DNA of 64,000 nt from Pseudomonas sp. SJZ079 (GCF_007993865.1 NZ_VIUH01000007.1:62001-126000), one strand, 5' to 3'; numbered from the stretch's first letter, positions 50,402 to 60,967 are shown. Numbers and translations: made by a program. The notes: generated by a model from the sequence alone, not told the origin.

Positions 50402-51673
50402 TCAGCTCTGGTAGCAGATATGCCCGTCGACCAGGGTGTAACGCACCGCGCCAGGCAGACAGTGGCCGATAAAGGGGCAATTGCTGCCTTTGGAGTACCA
50501 GCTTTCACCGGCCAGGGTCGAGGCCTGTGGGTCGAATAGCAGCAGGTCGGCGGCGTGCCCGGCCGCCAGCTTGCCGGCGGGCAGGCGCAGCGCTTGGGCT
50601 GGGCCGTGGCTTAGACGGGCGAGCAGGGTCGGCAGGTCGAGCAGGCCGTCCTGGACCAGGCTCATGGCCAGGGGCAGCAACAGCTGCACGCTACTGATGC
50701 CAGGCTCGGTGGCGCCGAAGGGGGCCAGCTTGGCATCGCGTTCGTGAGGCTGGTGATGGCTGGCAATCGCCTGGATTACCCCGGCTTTCACCGCCTCGCG
50801 CAGGCCATCGCGGTCGGCGCGGCTGCGTAGCGGCGGTTGCACGTGATAGAGGCTGGAGAAGCCTTGCAGTGCTTCGTCGGTGAGAATCAGTTGATACAAG
50901 GCGACGTCGGCAGTCACCGGCAAGCCGCGAGCCTGGGCATCGGCGATCAGCTGGGCACCGCGGGCGCTGGTCAGTTGGCTGAAGTGGGCGCGCACGCCGC
51001 TTTGTTCGACCAGAAGCAGGTCGCGGGCCAGGGCGACGGTCTCGGCCGTTTCCGGAATGCCAGGCAGGCCGAGAAAGCTGGCGGTGGGACCTTCGTGGGC
51101 CAGGCCGCCTTCGGCCAGGTCGTGGTCCTGGGAGTGGAAGATCACCGTCAGGTCGAAGGTGGCCGCGTACTCCAGGGCGCGGCGCAGGGTGCGGCTGTTG
51201 CGGAAGGTGTCCAGGCCGTTGCCGAAAGCCACACAACCGGCATCGCGCAGGGCCACCAGTTCGGCCAGCTGTTCCCCGGCCAGGCCTTTGCTCAGCGCAC
51301 CGATGGGGAAGACCTTGGTATGACCGGCCTCGCGGGCTCGCTCGAGCACCAGTTCGGCTACCGCCGGAGTGTCGAGTATCGGCTTGGTCAGTGGCGGGCA
51401 GCACAGGCTGGTGACCCCGCCAGCTGCAGCGGCCTGGGTCTCGCTGGCGATACTGCCCTTGCGGCTGTAGCCCGGCTCACGCAGGGCGACGCTGAGGTCG
51501 ACCAGGCCGGGGGCAGCAATCAGGCCCTGTGCGTCGAGGGTCTTGTCCGCGTTGAAGCCCGCTGGGGTCTGGCCGATGGCGGCGATTTTACCGCCCTCGA
51601 GATACAGGTCGGTGACTTGATCGAGGCCGCTGCTCGGATCGATAACGCGGGCGCCGAGGATACGGGTGCGCAT
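50402..51673 (-). CDS. Dihydroorotase-like PyrC' (non-catalytic, zinc ligands lost)
   Basis: A 423-residue amidohydrolase-fold protein. The usual metal motif HxH in the D-(V/I)-H-V-H-L-R loop is replaced by LVDLSVALREPGY, and the later aspartate/histidine site reads ASHHQPHERDAK. The zinc centre is therefore not present and the protein should be catalytically dead. In Pseudomonas the homologous PyrC' is structurally required for aspartate transcarbamoylase assembly. Its start overlaps the pyrB stop by one base (TGATG), consistent with assembly of a PyrB-PyrC' complex. Confidence 0.93.
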   Translation of the reverse strand: MRTRILGARVIDPSSGLDQVTDLYLEGGKIAAIGQTPAGFNADKTLDAQGLIAAPGLVDLSVALREPGYSRKGSIASETQAAAAGGVTSLCCPPLTKPILDTPAVAELVLERAREAGHTKVFPIGALSKGLAGEQLAELVALRDAGCVAFGNGLDTFRNSRTLRRALEYAATFDLTVIFHSQDHDLAEGGLAHEGPTASFLGLPGIPETAETVALARDLLLVEQSGVRAHFSQLTSARGAQLIADAQARGLPVTADVALYQLILTDEALQGFSSLYHVQPPLRSRADRDGLREAVKAGVIQAIASHHQPHERDAKLAPFGATEPGISSVQLLLPLAMSLVQDGLLDLPTLLARLSHGPAQALRLPAGKLAAGHAADLLLFDPQASTLAGESWYSKGSNCPFIGHCLPGAVRYTLVDGHICYQS

Positions 51674-52683
51674 CAGTTCTGCTCCTCGGATTCCTGGTTA
51701 AGTTGACGTTGAGTGTTCTGTCCGCTCATGGCCATGGACAGCACGGCCATGCGCACGGCGATGCCGTAGGTGACCTGATTGAGAATCACCGACTGCGGGC
51801 CGTCGGCCACCGCCGACTCGATTTCCACGCCGCGATTGATCGGCCCCGGGTGCATCACCAGGGCATCCGGCTTGGCCAGCAGCAGGCGCTGTTCGGTGAG
51901 GCCGAACAGGCGGTAGAACTCGCCTTCGCTGGGCAGCAGGCCGCCCTGCATGCGTTCGCGCTGCAGACGCAGCATGATCACCACGTCGACATCCTTGAGC
52001 CCGCTGGCCAGGTCGCTGTAGACCGTCACACCGTATTGCTCGATACCGATCGGCAGCAGGGTCTTCGGTGCGATCACGCGGATGTCCGGGCAGCCCAGGG
52101 TCTTCAGCGCCAGCATATTGGAGCGGGCGACGCGTGAGTGGAGGATGTCGCCGACAATCGCTACGGAGAGGTTTTCGAAACCACCCTTGTGCCGACGAAT
52201 GGCGAGCATGTCGAGCATCGCCTGGGTCGGGTGTGCATGACGGCCGTCGCCGCCGTTGATGATCGCCACGTCCGGGCAGACATGTTCGGCAATGAAGTGC
52301 GCGGCGCCGGAGTCGCCATGGCGGACCACGAACATGTCGGCGGCCATGGCTTCGAGGTTGCGCAGGGTATCGAACAGGGTCTCGCCCTTGCTGGTCGAGG
52401 AGGTCGACACGTTGAGGCTGATGACGTCGGCGGACAGGCGCTGGGCCGCCAGCTCGAAGGTGGTGCGGGTGCGCGTGGAGTTCTCGAAGAACACGTTGCA
52501 CACGGTCTTGCCGCGCAGCAGCGGGACCTTCTTCACCGCGCGAGCGCCGACCTCGAGGAAGGAGTCGGCGGTGTCGAGGATTTCCGTCAGCAGTTCGCGC
52601 GGCAGGCCGTCGATGGAGAGGAAGTGGCGCAGCTGACCTTGGTCGTTCAGTTGCAGCGGGCGCTGGGCGTCAATGGGCGTCAT
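51673..52683 (-). CDS. pyrB: Aspartate carbamoyltransferase catalytic subunit
   Basis: A 336-residue enzyme for the first committed pyrimidine step. Carbamoyl-phosphate site [16 protein letters not shown], the mobile [13 protein letters not shown] loop, [21 protein letters not shown] and [12 protein letters not shown] are present. The N-terminal extension ([24 protein letters not shown]) is the pseudomonad type that regulates the dodecameric enzyme. It forms the pyrR-pyrB-pyrC' operon. Confidence 0.97.
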   Translation of the reverse strand: MTPIDAQRPLQLNDQGQLRHFLSIDGLPRELLTEILDTADSFLEVGARAVKKVPLLRGKTVCNVFFENSTRTRTTFELAAQRLSADVISLNVSTSSTSKGETLFDTLRNLEAMAADMFVVRHGDSGAAHFIAEHVCPDVAIINGGDGRHAHPTQAMLDMLAIRRHKGGFENLSVAIVGDILHSRVARSNMLALKTLGCPDIRVIAPKTLLPIGIEQYGVTVYSDLASGLKDVDVVIMLRLQRERMQGGLLPSEGEFYRLFGLTEQRLLLAKPDALVMHPGPINRGVEIESAVADGPQSVILNQVTYGIAVRMAVLSMAMSGQNTQRQLNQESEEQN

Positions 52684-52693
52684 CGCGAGGGTC

Positions 52694-53200
52694 TCAGTTG
52701 GCGAGCGTCTGGAGTTCGAGGGTCAGTGGCGTGGTGGCGGACAATTTTATCCGCTGGTCCGTGGCCAGCGACAGGGTCGCGCCGACCACATCCGGGCGCA
52801 CCGGCAGGTCGCGGGCATTCAGGTCGAGCAGGCAGACCAGGGTGATGCTGGCCGGGCGGCCGTAGTCGAACAGCTCGTTCATGGCCGCGCGTATGGTGCG
52901 CCCGCTCATCAGCACGTCATCGACCAATACCAGATGCTGGCCTTCGATCTCGAACGGCAGTTCGGAAGGCTGGACCTGAGGGTGTAGGCCGTTCTGGGTG
53001 AAGTCGTCGCGGTAGAAGGAGACGTCGAGCACCCCCAGCGGCTCGCGGTTACCGAGGCATTCGAGTAACGCCTGGGCGACCCAGACGCCGCCGGTGCGGA
53101 TGCCGATGAAACGCGGTTGGCTGATCTGCCGCTGATTGAGGTGGTTAATCAGCGCGCCGGCCATTTGCGGCAGGAGTTCGGCGGGGTTGGGTAGATTCAT
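52694..53200 (-). CDS. pyrR: PyrR bifunctional regulator/uracil phosphoribosyltransferase-like
   Basis: A 168-residue PRTase-fold protein. The PRPP loop [21 protein letters not shown] matches the family, and [16 protein letters not shown] and DVSFYRDDF are PyrR-specific. PyrR controls pyrimidine operons and often has weak UPRT activity. The ATG at 53200 has AAGGAG 6 bases upstream; the longer in-frame extension overlaps ruvX and is not real. pyrB follows after 10 nt. Confidence 0.94.
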   Translation of the reverse strand: MNLPNPAELLPQMAGALINHLNQRQISQPRFIGIRTGGVWVAQALLECLGNREPLGVLDVSFYRDDFTQNGLHPQVQPSELPFEIEGQHLVLVDDVLMSGRTIRAAMNELFDYGRPASITLVCLLDLNARDLPVRPDVVGATLSLATDQRIKLSATTPLTLELQTLAN

Positions 53201-53229
53201 CTGAAACTCCTTGTGGGCCTGAGCCGGGT

Positions 53230-53673
53230 TCAGCCTGGGCTGTGTTCGGCCAGCCAGCCTTCCAGTAGCAGCGCGGCGGCGAGAGCATCGACCGGGCGTT
53301 CGCGGTAGCCATCGTGTTGCCCTTGCTGCTGGCGTTCGCCTTTGGCAGCGTAGGTGGTCAGGCGTTCGTCGTGGGTGTGTACGGGCAGATTGAAGCGACC
53401 GTTGAGGCGGCGGGAGAATTTTTCCGCGCGTTCGCTCATCGCGCTCGGCGTGCCGTCCATATTCAGCGGCAGGCCGACGACTATGGCGTCCGGTTGCCAC
53501 TCGCGGATCAAGGCTTCGACTTTCTGCCAATCCGGCACGCCATTTTGCGCCTTGAGCACGCACAGTTCGCGGGCCTGGCCGGTAATGGCCTGGCCCACGG
53601 CGACGCCGATCTGTTTGCTGCCGTAGTCGAAACCCAGTAACAGCCGCAAGGGTTTGCTGTTGGCATCGGCCAT
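53230..53673 (-). CDS. ruvX: RuvX/YqgF family Holliday-junction resolvase-like nuclease
   Basis: A 147-residue RNase H-fold nuclease. [17 protein letters not shown] holds the first catalytic aspartate, [26 protein letters not shown] the second strand, and [10 protein letters not shown] the D-E-R-L-T signature. YqgF proteins are essential in many bacteria and act in 16S rRNA end processing or junction resolution. The start overlaps the algH stop. Confidence 0.96.
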   Translation of the reverse strand: MADANSKPLRLLLGFDYGSKQIGVAVGQAITGQARELCVLKAQNGVPDWQKVEALIREWQPDAIVVGLPLNMDGTPSAMSERAEKFSRRLNGRFNLPVHTHDERLTTYAAKGERQQQGQHDGYRERPVDALAAALLLEGWLAEHSPG

Positions 53674-54242
53674 CAGGCGTGTCCGGCTTGCGAGGTGAGC
53701 AGGCTGAGGTTGACCCCCAGGCGCGCTGCCGCGGCTTCCAGGCGCTGGTCGAAGGGCAGGTCGAAGAGAATGACGCTGTCGGCGGGGCAGGTCAGCCAGG
53801 CGTTGTCAGTCAGTTCGCTCTCCAGTTGTCCGGCATCCCAGCCCGCGTAGCCGAGGGTGATCAGGTACTTTTCCGGGCCGCTGCCGTCGGCAATGGCGAA
53901 CAGCACGTCCTGCGAGGTAGACAGGCTTAATTCGCCCAGATCCAGGGTGGCCTGGAACTGGGGGCCGGCCGGGTGCAGGACGAAGCCCCGGTCAGTCTGC
54001 ATCGGGCCGCCGGAGAAGATCGGCAGGTCCTGGCATTGGGCCGGGGGCTGGCTGTCCGGTCGCAGCTGCTCCAGCACGTCGGCCAGATTGAGGCCATTCG
54101 GGCGGTTGATCACCAGACCCATGGCACCCTGTTCATTGTGTTCGATCAGGTAAGTGACGGTCTGCGCGAAATTAGGATCGGCCATGTGTGGCATGGCAAT
54201 CAGGAAGTGGTGCTTGAGGTAGCTGGGGCTGGCGTCTTTCAT
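53673..54242 (-). CDS. algH: AlgH (UPF0301/YqgE family)
   Basis: A 189-residue YqgE-like protein. [41 protein letters not shown] is the hallmark start, followed by [46 protein letters not shown] and [15 protein letters not shown]. It was named for an effect on alginate expression in P. aeruginosa; its biochemical role is unclear. The ATG at 54242 is chosen over the longer frame. It heads the ruvX-pyrR-pyrB-pyrC' series. Confidence 0.94.
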   Translation of the reverse strand: MKDASPSYLKHHFLIAMPHMADPNFAQTVTYLIEHNEQGAMGLVINRPNGLNLADVLEQLRPDSQPPAQCQDLPIFSGGPMQTDRGFVLHPAGPQFQATLDLGELSLSTSQDVLFAIADGSGPEKYLITLGYAGWDAGQLESELTDNAWLTCPADSVILFDLPFDQRLEAAAARLGVNLSLLTSQAGHA

Positions 54243-54343
54243 GTCCGTTAGCTTAAAGCTTGCGGCCTGAGGCTGGAAGCCAAAACGCACATCGGCGTTG
54301 CGCTCGGGAGCGGGTGGTAGTCGGGGAGCGCTGGGCGGCGGGC

Positions 54344-55240
54344 TCAGTTACTCGACAAGCGGTCGCCGCGCTCGAAGCGCCAGGTGCGGATGATTTCCAG
54401 GCGGTCGACATCGGCCAGGTCGCCGGTGAACGGCGCGTAAGGGGCGGCCAAGCGGACGATGCGCAGTGCGGCCTGGTCGAGCAGACGCTGGCCTGATGAC
54501 TCCAGTACCTGCACTTCGTATAGGGTGCCGTCGCGGTTGATCGACACCAGCAGGCGCAAGCTGCCATAAATCTGCTTGCGCCTTGCGTCGTCCGGGTAGT
54601 TGAGGTTGCCGATGCGTTCGACCTTCTTGCGCCACTCGTCTTTGTACCAGGCGCCCTTGTCGCGCCGGGTCGAGGCGGCGTTCAGGCGGAGGATCTTCGG
54701 GCGCTTGGCGTACAGCTGGATATCCTGGGCCAGTTCGGCTTCCAGGCTGGCGATTTCCATCGACAGTTGCGCGCTGTCGAACACCGGCGCCGGGGGTACC
54801 TGCGGCGCCGGTTTGGTTTCTTCGCGTTTGACCGGGGTCTTCTGCTGCTGGGGCGTGCGGGTGGCGACGGCGGCTTTCGGTGCTTCCTGGCGGGCCACGG
54901 GCTGTTGTGGCGCCGCGGGCGGGGTGACGCGCTTGACCTGGGTGTCCTGAAACAGTGCCTGTTCGGTGGTCTTCGGTGCGGCTTTGTGTTCCAGGGTGCC
55001 GCTGCCTTGCTGGTTATCCTGGGCGAGGAAGTCGGCCTCTTTCGGCTGCTCCTCACTCTTGAAGGTCGACAGGGTGATTTCCAGGGTTTTGCTGATCTGA
55101 TTGGGTTCGGCCAGGGTAAAGCCCAGGCCGAGGATCAGGGCGACGTGCAGCGTGGCGGCGAGAAACAGGGTGAACCCCAGGCGATCCGCCGGACGGACGT
55201 CGGCGGAGCTGGTGGCGAGTTTGGGGGCGGCTGCAGTCAT
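54344..55240 (-). CDS. tonB3: TonB3-like energy-transducing protein
   Basis: A 298-residue TonB. It has an N-terminal TM anchor (LGFTLFLAATLHVALILGLGFTL), then a long Pro/Lys/Gln-rich periplasmic region (APQVPPAPVF, VKREETKPAP), a charged helix and the C-terminal TonB domain (NLNYPDDARRKQIYGSLRLLVSINRDGTLYEVQVLESSGQRLLDQAAL region). The location between algH and gshB-pilG is that of P. aeruginosa tonB3, which is needed for twitching motility and pilus assembly rather than iron uptake. No ExbB/ExbD genes lie nearby. Confidence 0.9.
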   Translation of the reverse strand: MTAAAPKLATSSADVRPADRLGFTLFLAATLHVALILGLGFTLAEPNQISKTLEITLSTFKSEEQPKEADFLAQDNQQGSGTLEHKAAPKTTEQALFQDTQVKRVTPPAAPQQPVARQEAPKAAVATRTPQQQKTPVKREETKPAPQVPPAPVFDSAQLSMEIASLEAELAQDIQLYAKRPKILRLNAASTRRDKGAWYKDEWRKKVERIGNLNYPDDARRKQIYGSLRLLVSINRDGTLYEVQVLESSGQRLLDQAALRIVRLAAPYAPFTGDLADVDRLEIIRTWRFERGDRLSSN

Positions 55241-55296
55241 CGCGTATCAGGTCAGTTCAGGTTGCCACGCAGTCTGCCGAGGGCCCAGGTAAAAGT

Positions 55297-56259
55297 CTAT
55301 GAAGCACTGCGCGCATTGAGCTTATCGGTAATGGCATCCATCAGGCGTTCGCCGATCTGCGTATCGAAGGCGGCGTCTATCTCGCGGATGCAGGTGGGGC
55401 TGGTCACGTTGATCTCGGTGAGGTGGTCGCCGATCACGTCGAGGCCGACGAACAGCAGGCCTTTCTCGCGCAAGGTCGGGCCTACCGCGGCGGCAATTTC
55501 GCGATCGCGCTCGGTCAGTGGGCGCGCCTCGCCACGACCTCCGGCGGCCAGGTTGCCACGGGTTTCGCCGTGCGCCGGGATGCGCGCCAGGCAGTAGGGG
55601 ACCGGCTCGCCGTCGATCATCAGGATGCGCTTGTCGCCGTCGACGATGGCCGGCAGGTAGCGCTGCACCATGATCTGCTGGGTGCCGTGGGCGGTCAGGG
55701 TTTCCAGAATCACCGAAAGGTTCGGGTCACCCTCGCGATGACGAAAGATCGAAGAACCGCCCATGCCATCCAGGGGTTTGAGAATGATGTCACGCTGCTC
55801 TTTGGCAAACTCCCGCACAATGTCTGCCCGTCGAGTGACTATGGTTGGCGGGGTGTATTGGGGGAATTGGGTGGCGAACAGCTTTTCGTTGCAGTCACGC
55901 AGACTCTGCGGGCGGTTGACCACCAGTACGCCGGCCTGCTCGGCTTGCTCAAGCAGATAAGTGGAGTAGACGAACTCGTTATCGAAGGGTGGGTCCTTGC
56001 GCATCAGGATCACGTCCAGCTCGGTCAGCGCTATGTCGCGCTCACTGCCTAGTTCGAACCAGTGCTGCGGATCGTTGAATACAGACAGCGGGCTGAGCCG
56101 GGCACGTGCTTCGCCTTTGGCTTGGTAGAGGTCTTGCTGCTCCATATAGAACAGTGACCAGCCGCGCGCTTGGGCTGCCAGCAACATGGCCAGCGAGCTG
56201 TCCTTTTTAAAGGTGATCTGGGCGATGGGGTCCATGACTATGCCGAGGCGGACGCTCAT
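55297..56259 (-). CDS. gshB: Glutathione synthetase
   Basis: A 320-residue ATP-grasp ligase joining gamma-glutamylcysteine and glycine. LGIVMDPIAQITFKKDSSLAMLLAAQARG, RKDPPFDNEFVYSTYLLE, NEKLFATQFPQYTPPT, the ATP-binding DIILKPLDGMGGSSIFR and NLAAGGRGEARPLTERDREIA, and LTEINVTSPTCIREI are all family landmarks. GGAG lies upstream of the ATG. It is divergent from pilG. Confidence 0.97.
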   Translation of the reverse strand: MSVRLGIVMDPIAQITFKKDSSLAMLLAAQARGWSLFYMEQQDLYQAKGEARARLSPLSVFNDPQHWFELGSERDIALTELDVILMRKDPPFDNEFVYSTYLLEQAEQAGVLVVNRPQSLRDCNEKLFATQFPQYTPPTIVTRRADIVREFAKEQRDIILKPLDGMGGSSIFRHREGDPNLSVILETLTAHGTQQIMVQRYLPAIVDGDKRILMIDGEPVPYCLARIPAHGETRGNLAAGGRGEARPLTERDREIAAAVGPTLREKGLLFVGLDVIGDHLTEINVTSPTCIREIDAAFDTQIGERLMDAITDKLNARSAS

Positions 56260-56498
56260 GGGGATTCTCCGTGAAGGGCTATAACTAAAGGCTGTTGAAA
56301 CTAGCGTGTGGCGTCAGGGTGGCGCTGACAGGTCAGGCGGTCAAGGAAAAAACCTTGCACTTCCGAGGCTTATGGATTGCATCTGGAGAGTGTGCTAAAA
56401 AGGCCCGACGATTGGGTTGCAGCCCGTCGATGGTAAGGCCTCAGGCGCACTGATAAAACGCAAAAATAACGACTCACCGAGGCGATGGTAGGGCAAAC

Positions 56499-56906
56499 AT
56501 GGAACAGCATTCCGAAGGTTTGAGGGTGATGGTGATCGACGATTCGAAAACGATTCGGCGCACCGCGGAAACCCTACTAAAGAAGGTGGGTTGCGAGGTG
56601 ATTACCGCCGTAGACGGCTTCGATGCCTTGGCAAAGATTGCCGATACCCATCCGAGTATCATCTTTGTCGACATCATGATGCCGCGGCTCGATGGTTATC
56701 AGACCTGCGCCCTGATCAAGAACAACAGCGCTTTCAAGTCCACTCCGGTGATCATGCTGTCCTCCAAGGACGGTCTGTTCGACAAGGCCAAGGGGCGCAT
56801 CGTCGGCTCCGATCAGTACCTGACCAAACCCTTCAGCAAAGAAGAGTTGTTGGGTGCGATCAAGGCCCATGTGCCCGACTTCACTCCGGTGGATCAAGCC
56901 TCCTGA
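56499..56906 (+). CDS. pilG: Twitching motility response regulator PilG
   Basis: A 135-residue single-domain receiver. The acidic pocket and phospho-acceptor are in VMVIDDSKTIRRTAE and IIFVDIMMPRLDGYQTCALIK; PVIMLSSKDG and DQYLTKPFSKEELLGAI hold the conserved Ser/Thr and Lys. The CheY-like output of the Pil-Chp pathway, it promotes pilus extension and cAMP signalling. First gene of the pilGHIJK-chpA operon. Confidence 0.97.
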   Translation: MEQHSEGLRVMVIDDSKTIRRTAETLLKKVGCEVITAVDGFDALAKIADTHPSIIFVDIMMPRLDGYQTCALIKNNSAFKSTPVIMLSSKDGLFDKAKGRIVGSDQYLTKPFSKEELLGAIKAHVPDFTPVDQAS

Positions 56907-56954
56907 CGTCTGGCGGTTTAGCCGTAGACGCCTCTTCATGTATTGGGAAACACC

Positions 56955-57320
56955 ATGGCTCGAATTCTGATTGTTGATGACTCGCCGACCGAGATGTACA
57001 AGCTGACCGCCATGTTGGAAAAGCATGGCCATCAGGTGCTTAAGGCGGAAAACGGTGCGGACGGCGTCGCCCTGGCGCGTCAGGAAAAACCCGATGCGGT
57101 GCTGATGGATATCGTCATGCCCGGCCTCAACGGTTTTCAGGCGACTCGTCAGCTGACCAAGGATGCCGAGACCAGCCATATTCCGGTGATCATTGTCACC
57201 ACCAAGGACCAGGAAACCGACAAGGTCTGGGGCAAGCGCCAAGGCGCTAAAGACTACCTGACCAAGCCGATCGACGAAGCCACGTTGCTGAAAACCCTTA
57301 ATGCGGTATTGGTCGGCTGA
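56955..57320 (+). CDS. pilH: Twitching motility response regulator PilH
   Basis: A 121-residue receiver: ARILIVDDSPTEMYKLTAML, phospho-Asp in AVLMDIVMPGLNGFQATRQL, VIIVTTKDQETDK and GAKDYLTKPIDEATLLKTL. It works against or alongside PilG in controlling pilus retraction. The ATG at 56955 is preferred to the in-frame one at 56943 because MARILIVDD matches the family start. Confidence 0.97.
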   Translation: MARILIVDDSPTEMYKLTAMLEKHGHQVLKAENGADGVALARQEKPDAVLMDIVMPGLNGFQATRQLTKDAETSHIPVIIVTTKDQETDKVWGKRQGAKDYLTKPIDEATLLKTLNAVLVG

Positions 57321-57365
57321 TGCCAGGCCGGTCCGCAATTAAATAACAAGAAGGCCACGGTTGGC

Positions 57366-57902
57366 ATGTCGGACGCGCAAACACCGTTTCAAACCCTCCT
57401 CGATATCGACCAGCGTTGTCGAGCGCTGGCGGCTGGCTTGCCGTCGCAGCAGGCAACCCTGCAAACCTGGAGCGGGATCGGCTTTCGCATGGGCGAACGG
57501 CTGTTCGTTGCACCGATGGGTGAGGTTGGTGAAGTGTTGCACGAACCGCGCTACACCTTGTTGCCTGGCGTAAAAGGCTGGGTCAAGGGTGTCGCCAACG
57601 TGCGCGGTCGTTTGCTGCCGGTGATGGACCTGTGCGGTTTTTTCGGTGCAGAACTGTCGCCGTTGCGTAAACAGCGGCGGGTGTTGGTGGTCGACCATCG
57701 GGATGTCTTTGCCGGCCTGACGGTCGATGAAGTATTCGGTATGCAACATTTCCCAGTGGATACCTTTTCCGAGCAGCTGCCGTTGCTCGAGGCGTCCATT
57801 CAGCCGTTTATCCACGGAGTATTTCAACGTGAGCAAGCCTGGTTGGTGTTCAGTCCACATGCGCTGGCCCAGCATCAGCGCTTTCTCGACGTGGCGTATT
57901 AA
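57366..57902 (+). CDS. pilI: CheW-like adaptor PilI
   Basis: A 178-residue CheW-domain coupling protein: WSGIGFRMGERLFVAPMGEVGEVLHEP, LLPGVKGWVKGVANVRGRLLPVMDLCGFFG (the NVRG motif) and VLVVDHRDVFAGLTVDEVFGMQHF. It links the receptor PilJ to the kinase ChpA at the cell pole. Start at the ATG 57366, 45 nt after pilH. Confidence 0.96.
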   Translation: MSDAQTPFQTLLDIDQRCRALAAGLPSQQATLQTWSGIGFRMGERLFVAPMGEVGEVLHEPRYTLLPGVKGWVKGVANVRGRLLPVMDLCGFFGAELSPLRKQRRVLVVDHRDVFAGLTVDEVFGMQHFPVDTFSEQLPLLEASIQPFIHGVFQREQAWLVFSPHALAQHQRFLDVAY

Positions 57903-57986
57903 GAGCTTTTCGGTGGGGTCGGCATTGCCGGCCTTTTGGCGTTACATGGAAACCGTAGTGCGGTCGGTCCAGGCGGGGGCCAGATA

Positions 57987-60035
57987 ATGAAAAAACTAAA
58001 CGCAGGCAATTTATTCGCGGGTACGCGTAGCAGCACGCTGATCGCAGGACTGTTCATCGTCCTGATCGTTTCCATCGTGTTGTTGTTCGCCAACTTCGCC
58101 TATATCAACACCCAATCCAACTACGATACGGAATACGTCAGTCACTCCGGTGAGCTGCGTGTTCTGTCCCAGCGTATCGCCAAGAACGCCACCGAGGCGG
58201 CGGCTGGTACTCCGGCGGCGTTTGGTCTGTTGCGCGAGGCGCGTAACGATTTCCAGACTCGTTGGGGCTATCTGACCGATGGTAACGAGGCCAGCGGCGT
58301 GCCGTCAGCTCCGGAGGCCGTGCAGGCAGAAATGGCTGCGGTACAGCAGGACTGGGACAGTTTGCGGCAGAACACCGACGCCATTCTGGCCAGCGAACAG
58401 ACCGTTCTCTCCCTGCACCAGGTGGCCGCGACGCTCGCGGAAACCATTCCGCAGCTGCAGGTCGAGTACGAGGAGGTGGTCGACATCCTGCTCGAGAGCG
58501 GGGCGCCAGCGGCCCAGGTCTCGGTGGCCCAGCGCCAGTCGCTGCTCGCCGAACGTATCCTCGGCTCGGTGAACAAGGTACTGGCCGGTGACGAAGACTC
58601 GGTGCAGGCCGCCGACATGTTCGGTCGCGACGCCAGCCTGTTCGGTCGGGTGCTCAACGCCATGCTTGAAGGCAATGCGGCGATGGAGATCGCCAAGGTG
58701 ACCGACGGGGAAGCTCTCGAGCGTCTGGCAGAAATTTCCGAGCTGTTCGAATTCGTATCCGGTTCGGTAGACGAAATTCTCGAGACTTCGCCCGAGTTGT
58801 TCCAGGTTCGGGAATCGGCGAACGTCATCTTCAGCGTGTCGCAGACTCTGCTGGATAAGGCTTCGGATCTGGCCGTCGGCTTCGACAATCTGGCCACCGG
58901 CCGCGCCCTGAACACCGTCATTGGTTACTTGCTGGGTCTCCTGGCACTGGCTTCGATTATTCTGATCGGCATCGTCATGGTGCGTGAAACCAGCCGTCGT
59001 CTGGCGGAAACCGCCGAGAAGAACGAACGTAACCAGGCGGCGATTCTGCGCCTGCTCGACGAAATCGCCGACCTCGCCGACGGTGACTTGACCGTAGCGG
59101 CGACGGTAACCGAAGACTTCACCGGGGCCATCGCCGACTCCATCAACTACTCCATCGACCAGCTGCGCGACCTGGTTGCGACGATCAACCTGACCGCCGT
59201 TCAGGTCGCCGGCGCCGCCCAGGAAACCCAGGCCACGGCGATGCACCTGGCGGAAGCCTCGGAGCACCAGGCTCAAGAAATTGCCGGGGCATCGGCTGCG
59301 ATCAACGAGATGGCCGTGTCGATCGACCAGGTATCGGCGAACGCCTCGGAGTCCTCCGCGGTAGCGGAGCGCTCGGTAGCCATCGCCAACAAGGGTAACG
59401 AAGTCGTACACAACACCATCACCGGCATGGATAGCATCCGTGAGCAGATCCAGGACACCTCGAAGCGGATCAAGCGTCTCGGCGAGTCGTCCCAGGAGAT
59501 CGGTGACATCGTAAGCCTGATCAACGACATTGCCGACCAGACCAACATCCTCGCCCTCAACGCCGCGATCCAGGCCTCCATGGCCGGTGATGCGGGTCGC
59601 GGCTTCGCCGTGGTAGCGGACGAAGTACAGCGCCTGGCGGAACGTTCGTCGGCCGCTACCAAGCAAATCGGGGCACTGGTCAAGACCATTCAGACCGACA
59701 CCAACGAAGCGGTTATCTCGATGGAACAGACCACCTCCGAAGTGGTCCGCGGTGCTCACCTGGCGCAGGATGCCGGGGTCGCCCTGGAAGAGATCGAGAA
59801 GGTATCCAAGACCCTGGCGGCCTTGATTCAGAACATCTCCAACGCGGCGCGGCAGCAGGCCTCTTCGGCGGGGCATATCTCCAACACCATGAACGTGATC
59901 CAGGAGATCACCTCGCAGACCTCGTCCGGTACTACGGCCACCGCCAAGAGCATTGGTAACCTGGCCAAGATGGCCAGTGAAATGCGTAAGTCGGTCTCCG
60001 GCTTTACCTTGCCGGAAGCTGGAGAGCAGGCTTAA
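57987..60035 (+). CDS. pilJ: Methyl-accepting chemotaxis receptor PilJ
   Basis: A 682-residue receptor. TM1 is [25 protein letters not shown] (about residues 16-40), followed by a large helical periplasmic domain with two PilJ repeats ([34 protein letters not shown]). TM2 is near [28 protein letters not shown]-like linker and signalling domain follow, with the hairpin tip [41 protein letters not shown] (here IQAS where most MCPs have IEAA). It senses pilus-surface contact and drives Pil-Chp. The ATG at 57987 follows GGGGGCCAG. Confidence 0.97.
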   Translation: MKKLNAGNLFAGTRSSTLIAGLFIVLIVSIVLLFANFAYINTQSNYDTEYVSHSGELRVLSQRIAKNATEAAAGTPAAFGLLREARNDFQTRWGYLTDGNEASGVPSAPEAVQAEMAAVQQDWDSLRQNTDAILASEQTVLSLHQVAATLAETIPQLQVEYEEVVDILLESGAPAAQVSVAQRQSLLAERILGSVNKVLAGDEDSVQAADMFGRDASLFGRVLNAMLEGNAAMEIAKVTDGEALERLAEISELFEFVSGSVDEILETSPELFQVRESANVIFSVSQTLLDKASDLAVGFDNLATGRALNTVIGYLLGLLALASIILIGIVMVRETSRRLAETAEKNERNQAAILRLLDEIADLADGDLTVAATVTEDFTGAIADSINYSIDQLRDLVATINLTAVQVAGAAQETQATAMHLAEASEHQAQEIAGASAAINEMAVSIDQVSANASESSAVAERSVAIANKGNEVVHNTITGMDSIREQIQDTSKRIKRLGESSQEIGDIVSLINDIADQTNILALNAAIQASMAGDAGRGFAVVADEVQRLAERSSAATKQIGALVKTIQTDTNEAVISMEQTTSEVVRGAHLAQDAGVALEEIEKVSKTLAALIQNISNAARQQASSAGHISNTMNVIQEITSQTSSGTTATAKSIGNLAKMASEMRKSVSGFTLPEAGEQA

Positions 60036-60085
60036 GCGAGCGCGGAGCGGCGACCTGAAAGGGGCGCCGCCCGAGGCATGCGCCG

Positions 60086-60961
60086 ATGAGCGAGGGGCAC
60101 GACATGCAGTCAGGCGTCTGGGCCTTGCAACCGGTGATGGAAATGTCCGCTACGGAGTTCCGCACCTGGCAAGCGTTGCTCGAAGAGCGCACCGGCCTGG
60201 TGATCAACGAGCAGCGCCGGACGTTTCTGCAAACCAACCTGGCTGCGCGGATGCGCGAGCTGGGGGTGGCTGATTACGCCGCCTACCACCGGCAGATCAT
60301 GGATGGGCCTCGGGGTGCGGTGGAATGGTCGACATTGCTGGATCGCTTGACCGTGCAGGAAACCCGTTTCTTTCGCCATCGAGCGTCTTTCGAGGCGCTC
60401 GAACGCTACCTGCGTGAACGACTGGAGCAAGGACTGGAGCGGCCTTTGGAATTATGGAGCGTGGGTTGCTCCAGCGGTGAGGAACCGTATTCGTTGGCGA
60501 TCAGCGCGGCCGAGGCGCTGCGTGATACGCCGCAGCCCGACTACTTCGGCGTGACCGGCACCGATATCAGCCTCAGCGCGCTGAGCAAGGCGCGCGAGGC
60601 TCAGTATGCCGCGCGCAAACTGGAACAACTGGATGCGGACTTGTGTCAGCGCTATTTCGCGGCCGAGTCCGATGGACGCTTCAAGGTAGTGCCGAGGCTG
60701 GCAGCGCGGGTGTGTTGCGCCAAGCTCAATGTACTGGAACTGGCCAAGGCGCCAATGTCCGGTATGGACGTCATTTTTTGTCAGAACTTGTTGATCTATT
60801 TTCGCCGCTGGCGTCGCCGTGAGATCCTCAACCGCCTGGCTGAATGCCTGGCGCCGGGTGGTCTGCTGGTGGTGGGGGTAGGTGAAGTGGTCGGTTGGCA
60901 GCATCCGGAGATGATCCCGGTGGCCGACACGCAAGTGCTGGCGTTTACCCGCAAGGGATAG
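60086..60961 (+). CDS. pilK: CheR-type receptor methyltransferase PilK
   Basis: A 291-residue CheR homologue. The N-terminal helical domain FRTWQALLEERTGLVINEQRRTFLQTNLAARMRELG precedes VQETRFFRH and the SAM domain LWSVGCSSGEEPYSLAISAAEAL, GTDISLSALSKAREAQYAARKL and VIFCQNLLIYFRRWRRREILNRLAECLAPGGLLVVGVGE. It methylates PilJ glutamates. Codon usage matches its neighbours; chpA follows after 6 nt. Confidence 0.95.
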   Translation: MSEGHDMQSGVWALQPVMEMSATEFRTWQALLEERTGLVINEQRRTFLQTNLAARMRELGVADYAAYHRQIMDGPRGAVEWSTLLDRLTVQETRFFRHRASFEALERYLRERLEQGLERPLELWSVGCSSGEEPYSLAISAAEALRDTPQPDYFGVTGTDISLSALSKAREAQYAARKLEQLDADLCQRYFAAESDGRFKVVPRLAARVCCAKLNVLELAKAPMSGMDVIFCQNLLIYFRRWRRREILNRLAECLAPGGLLVVGVGEVVGWQHPEMIPVADTQVLAFTRKG

Positions 60962-60967
60962 GGCTTT

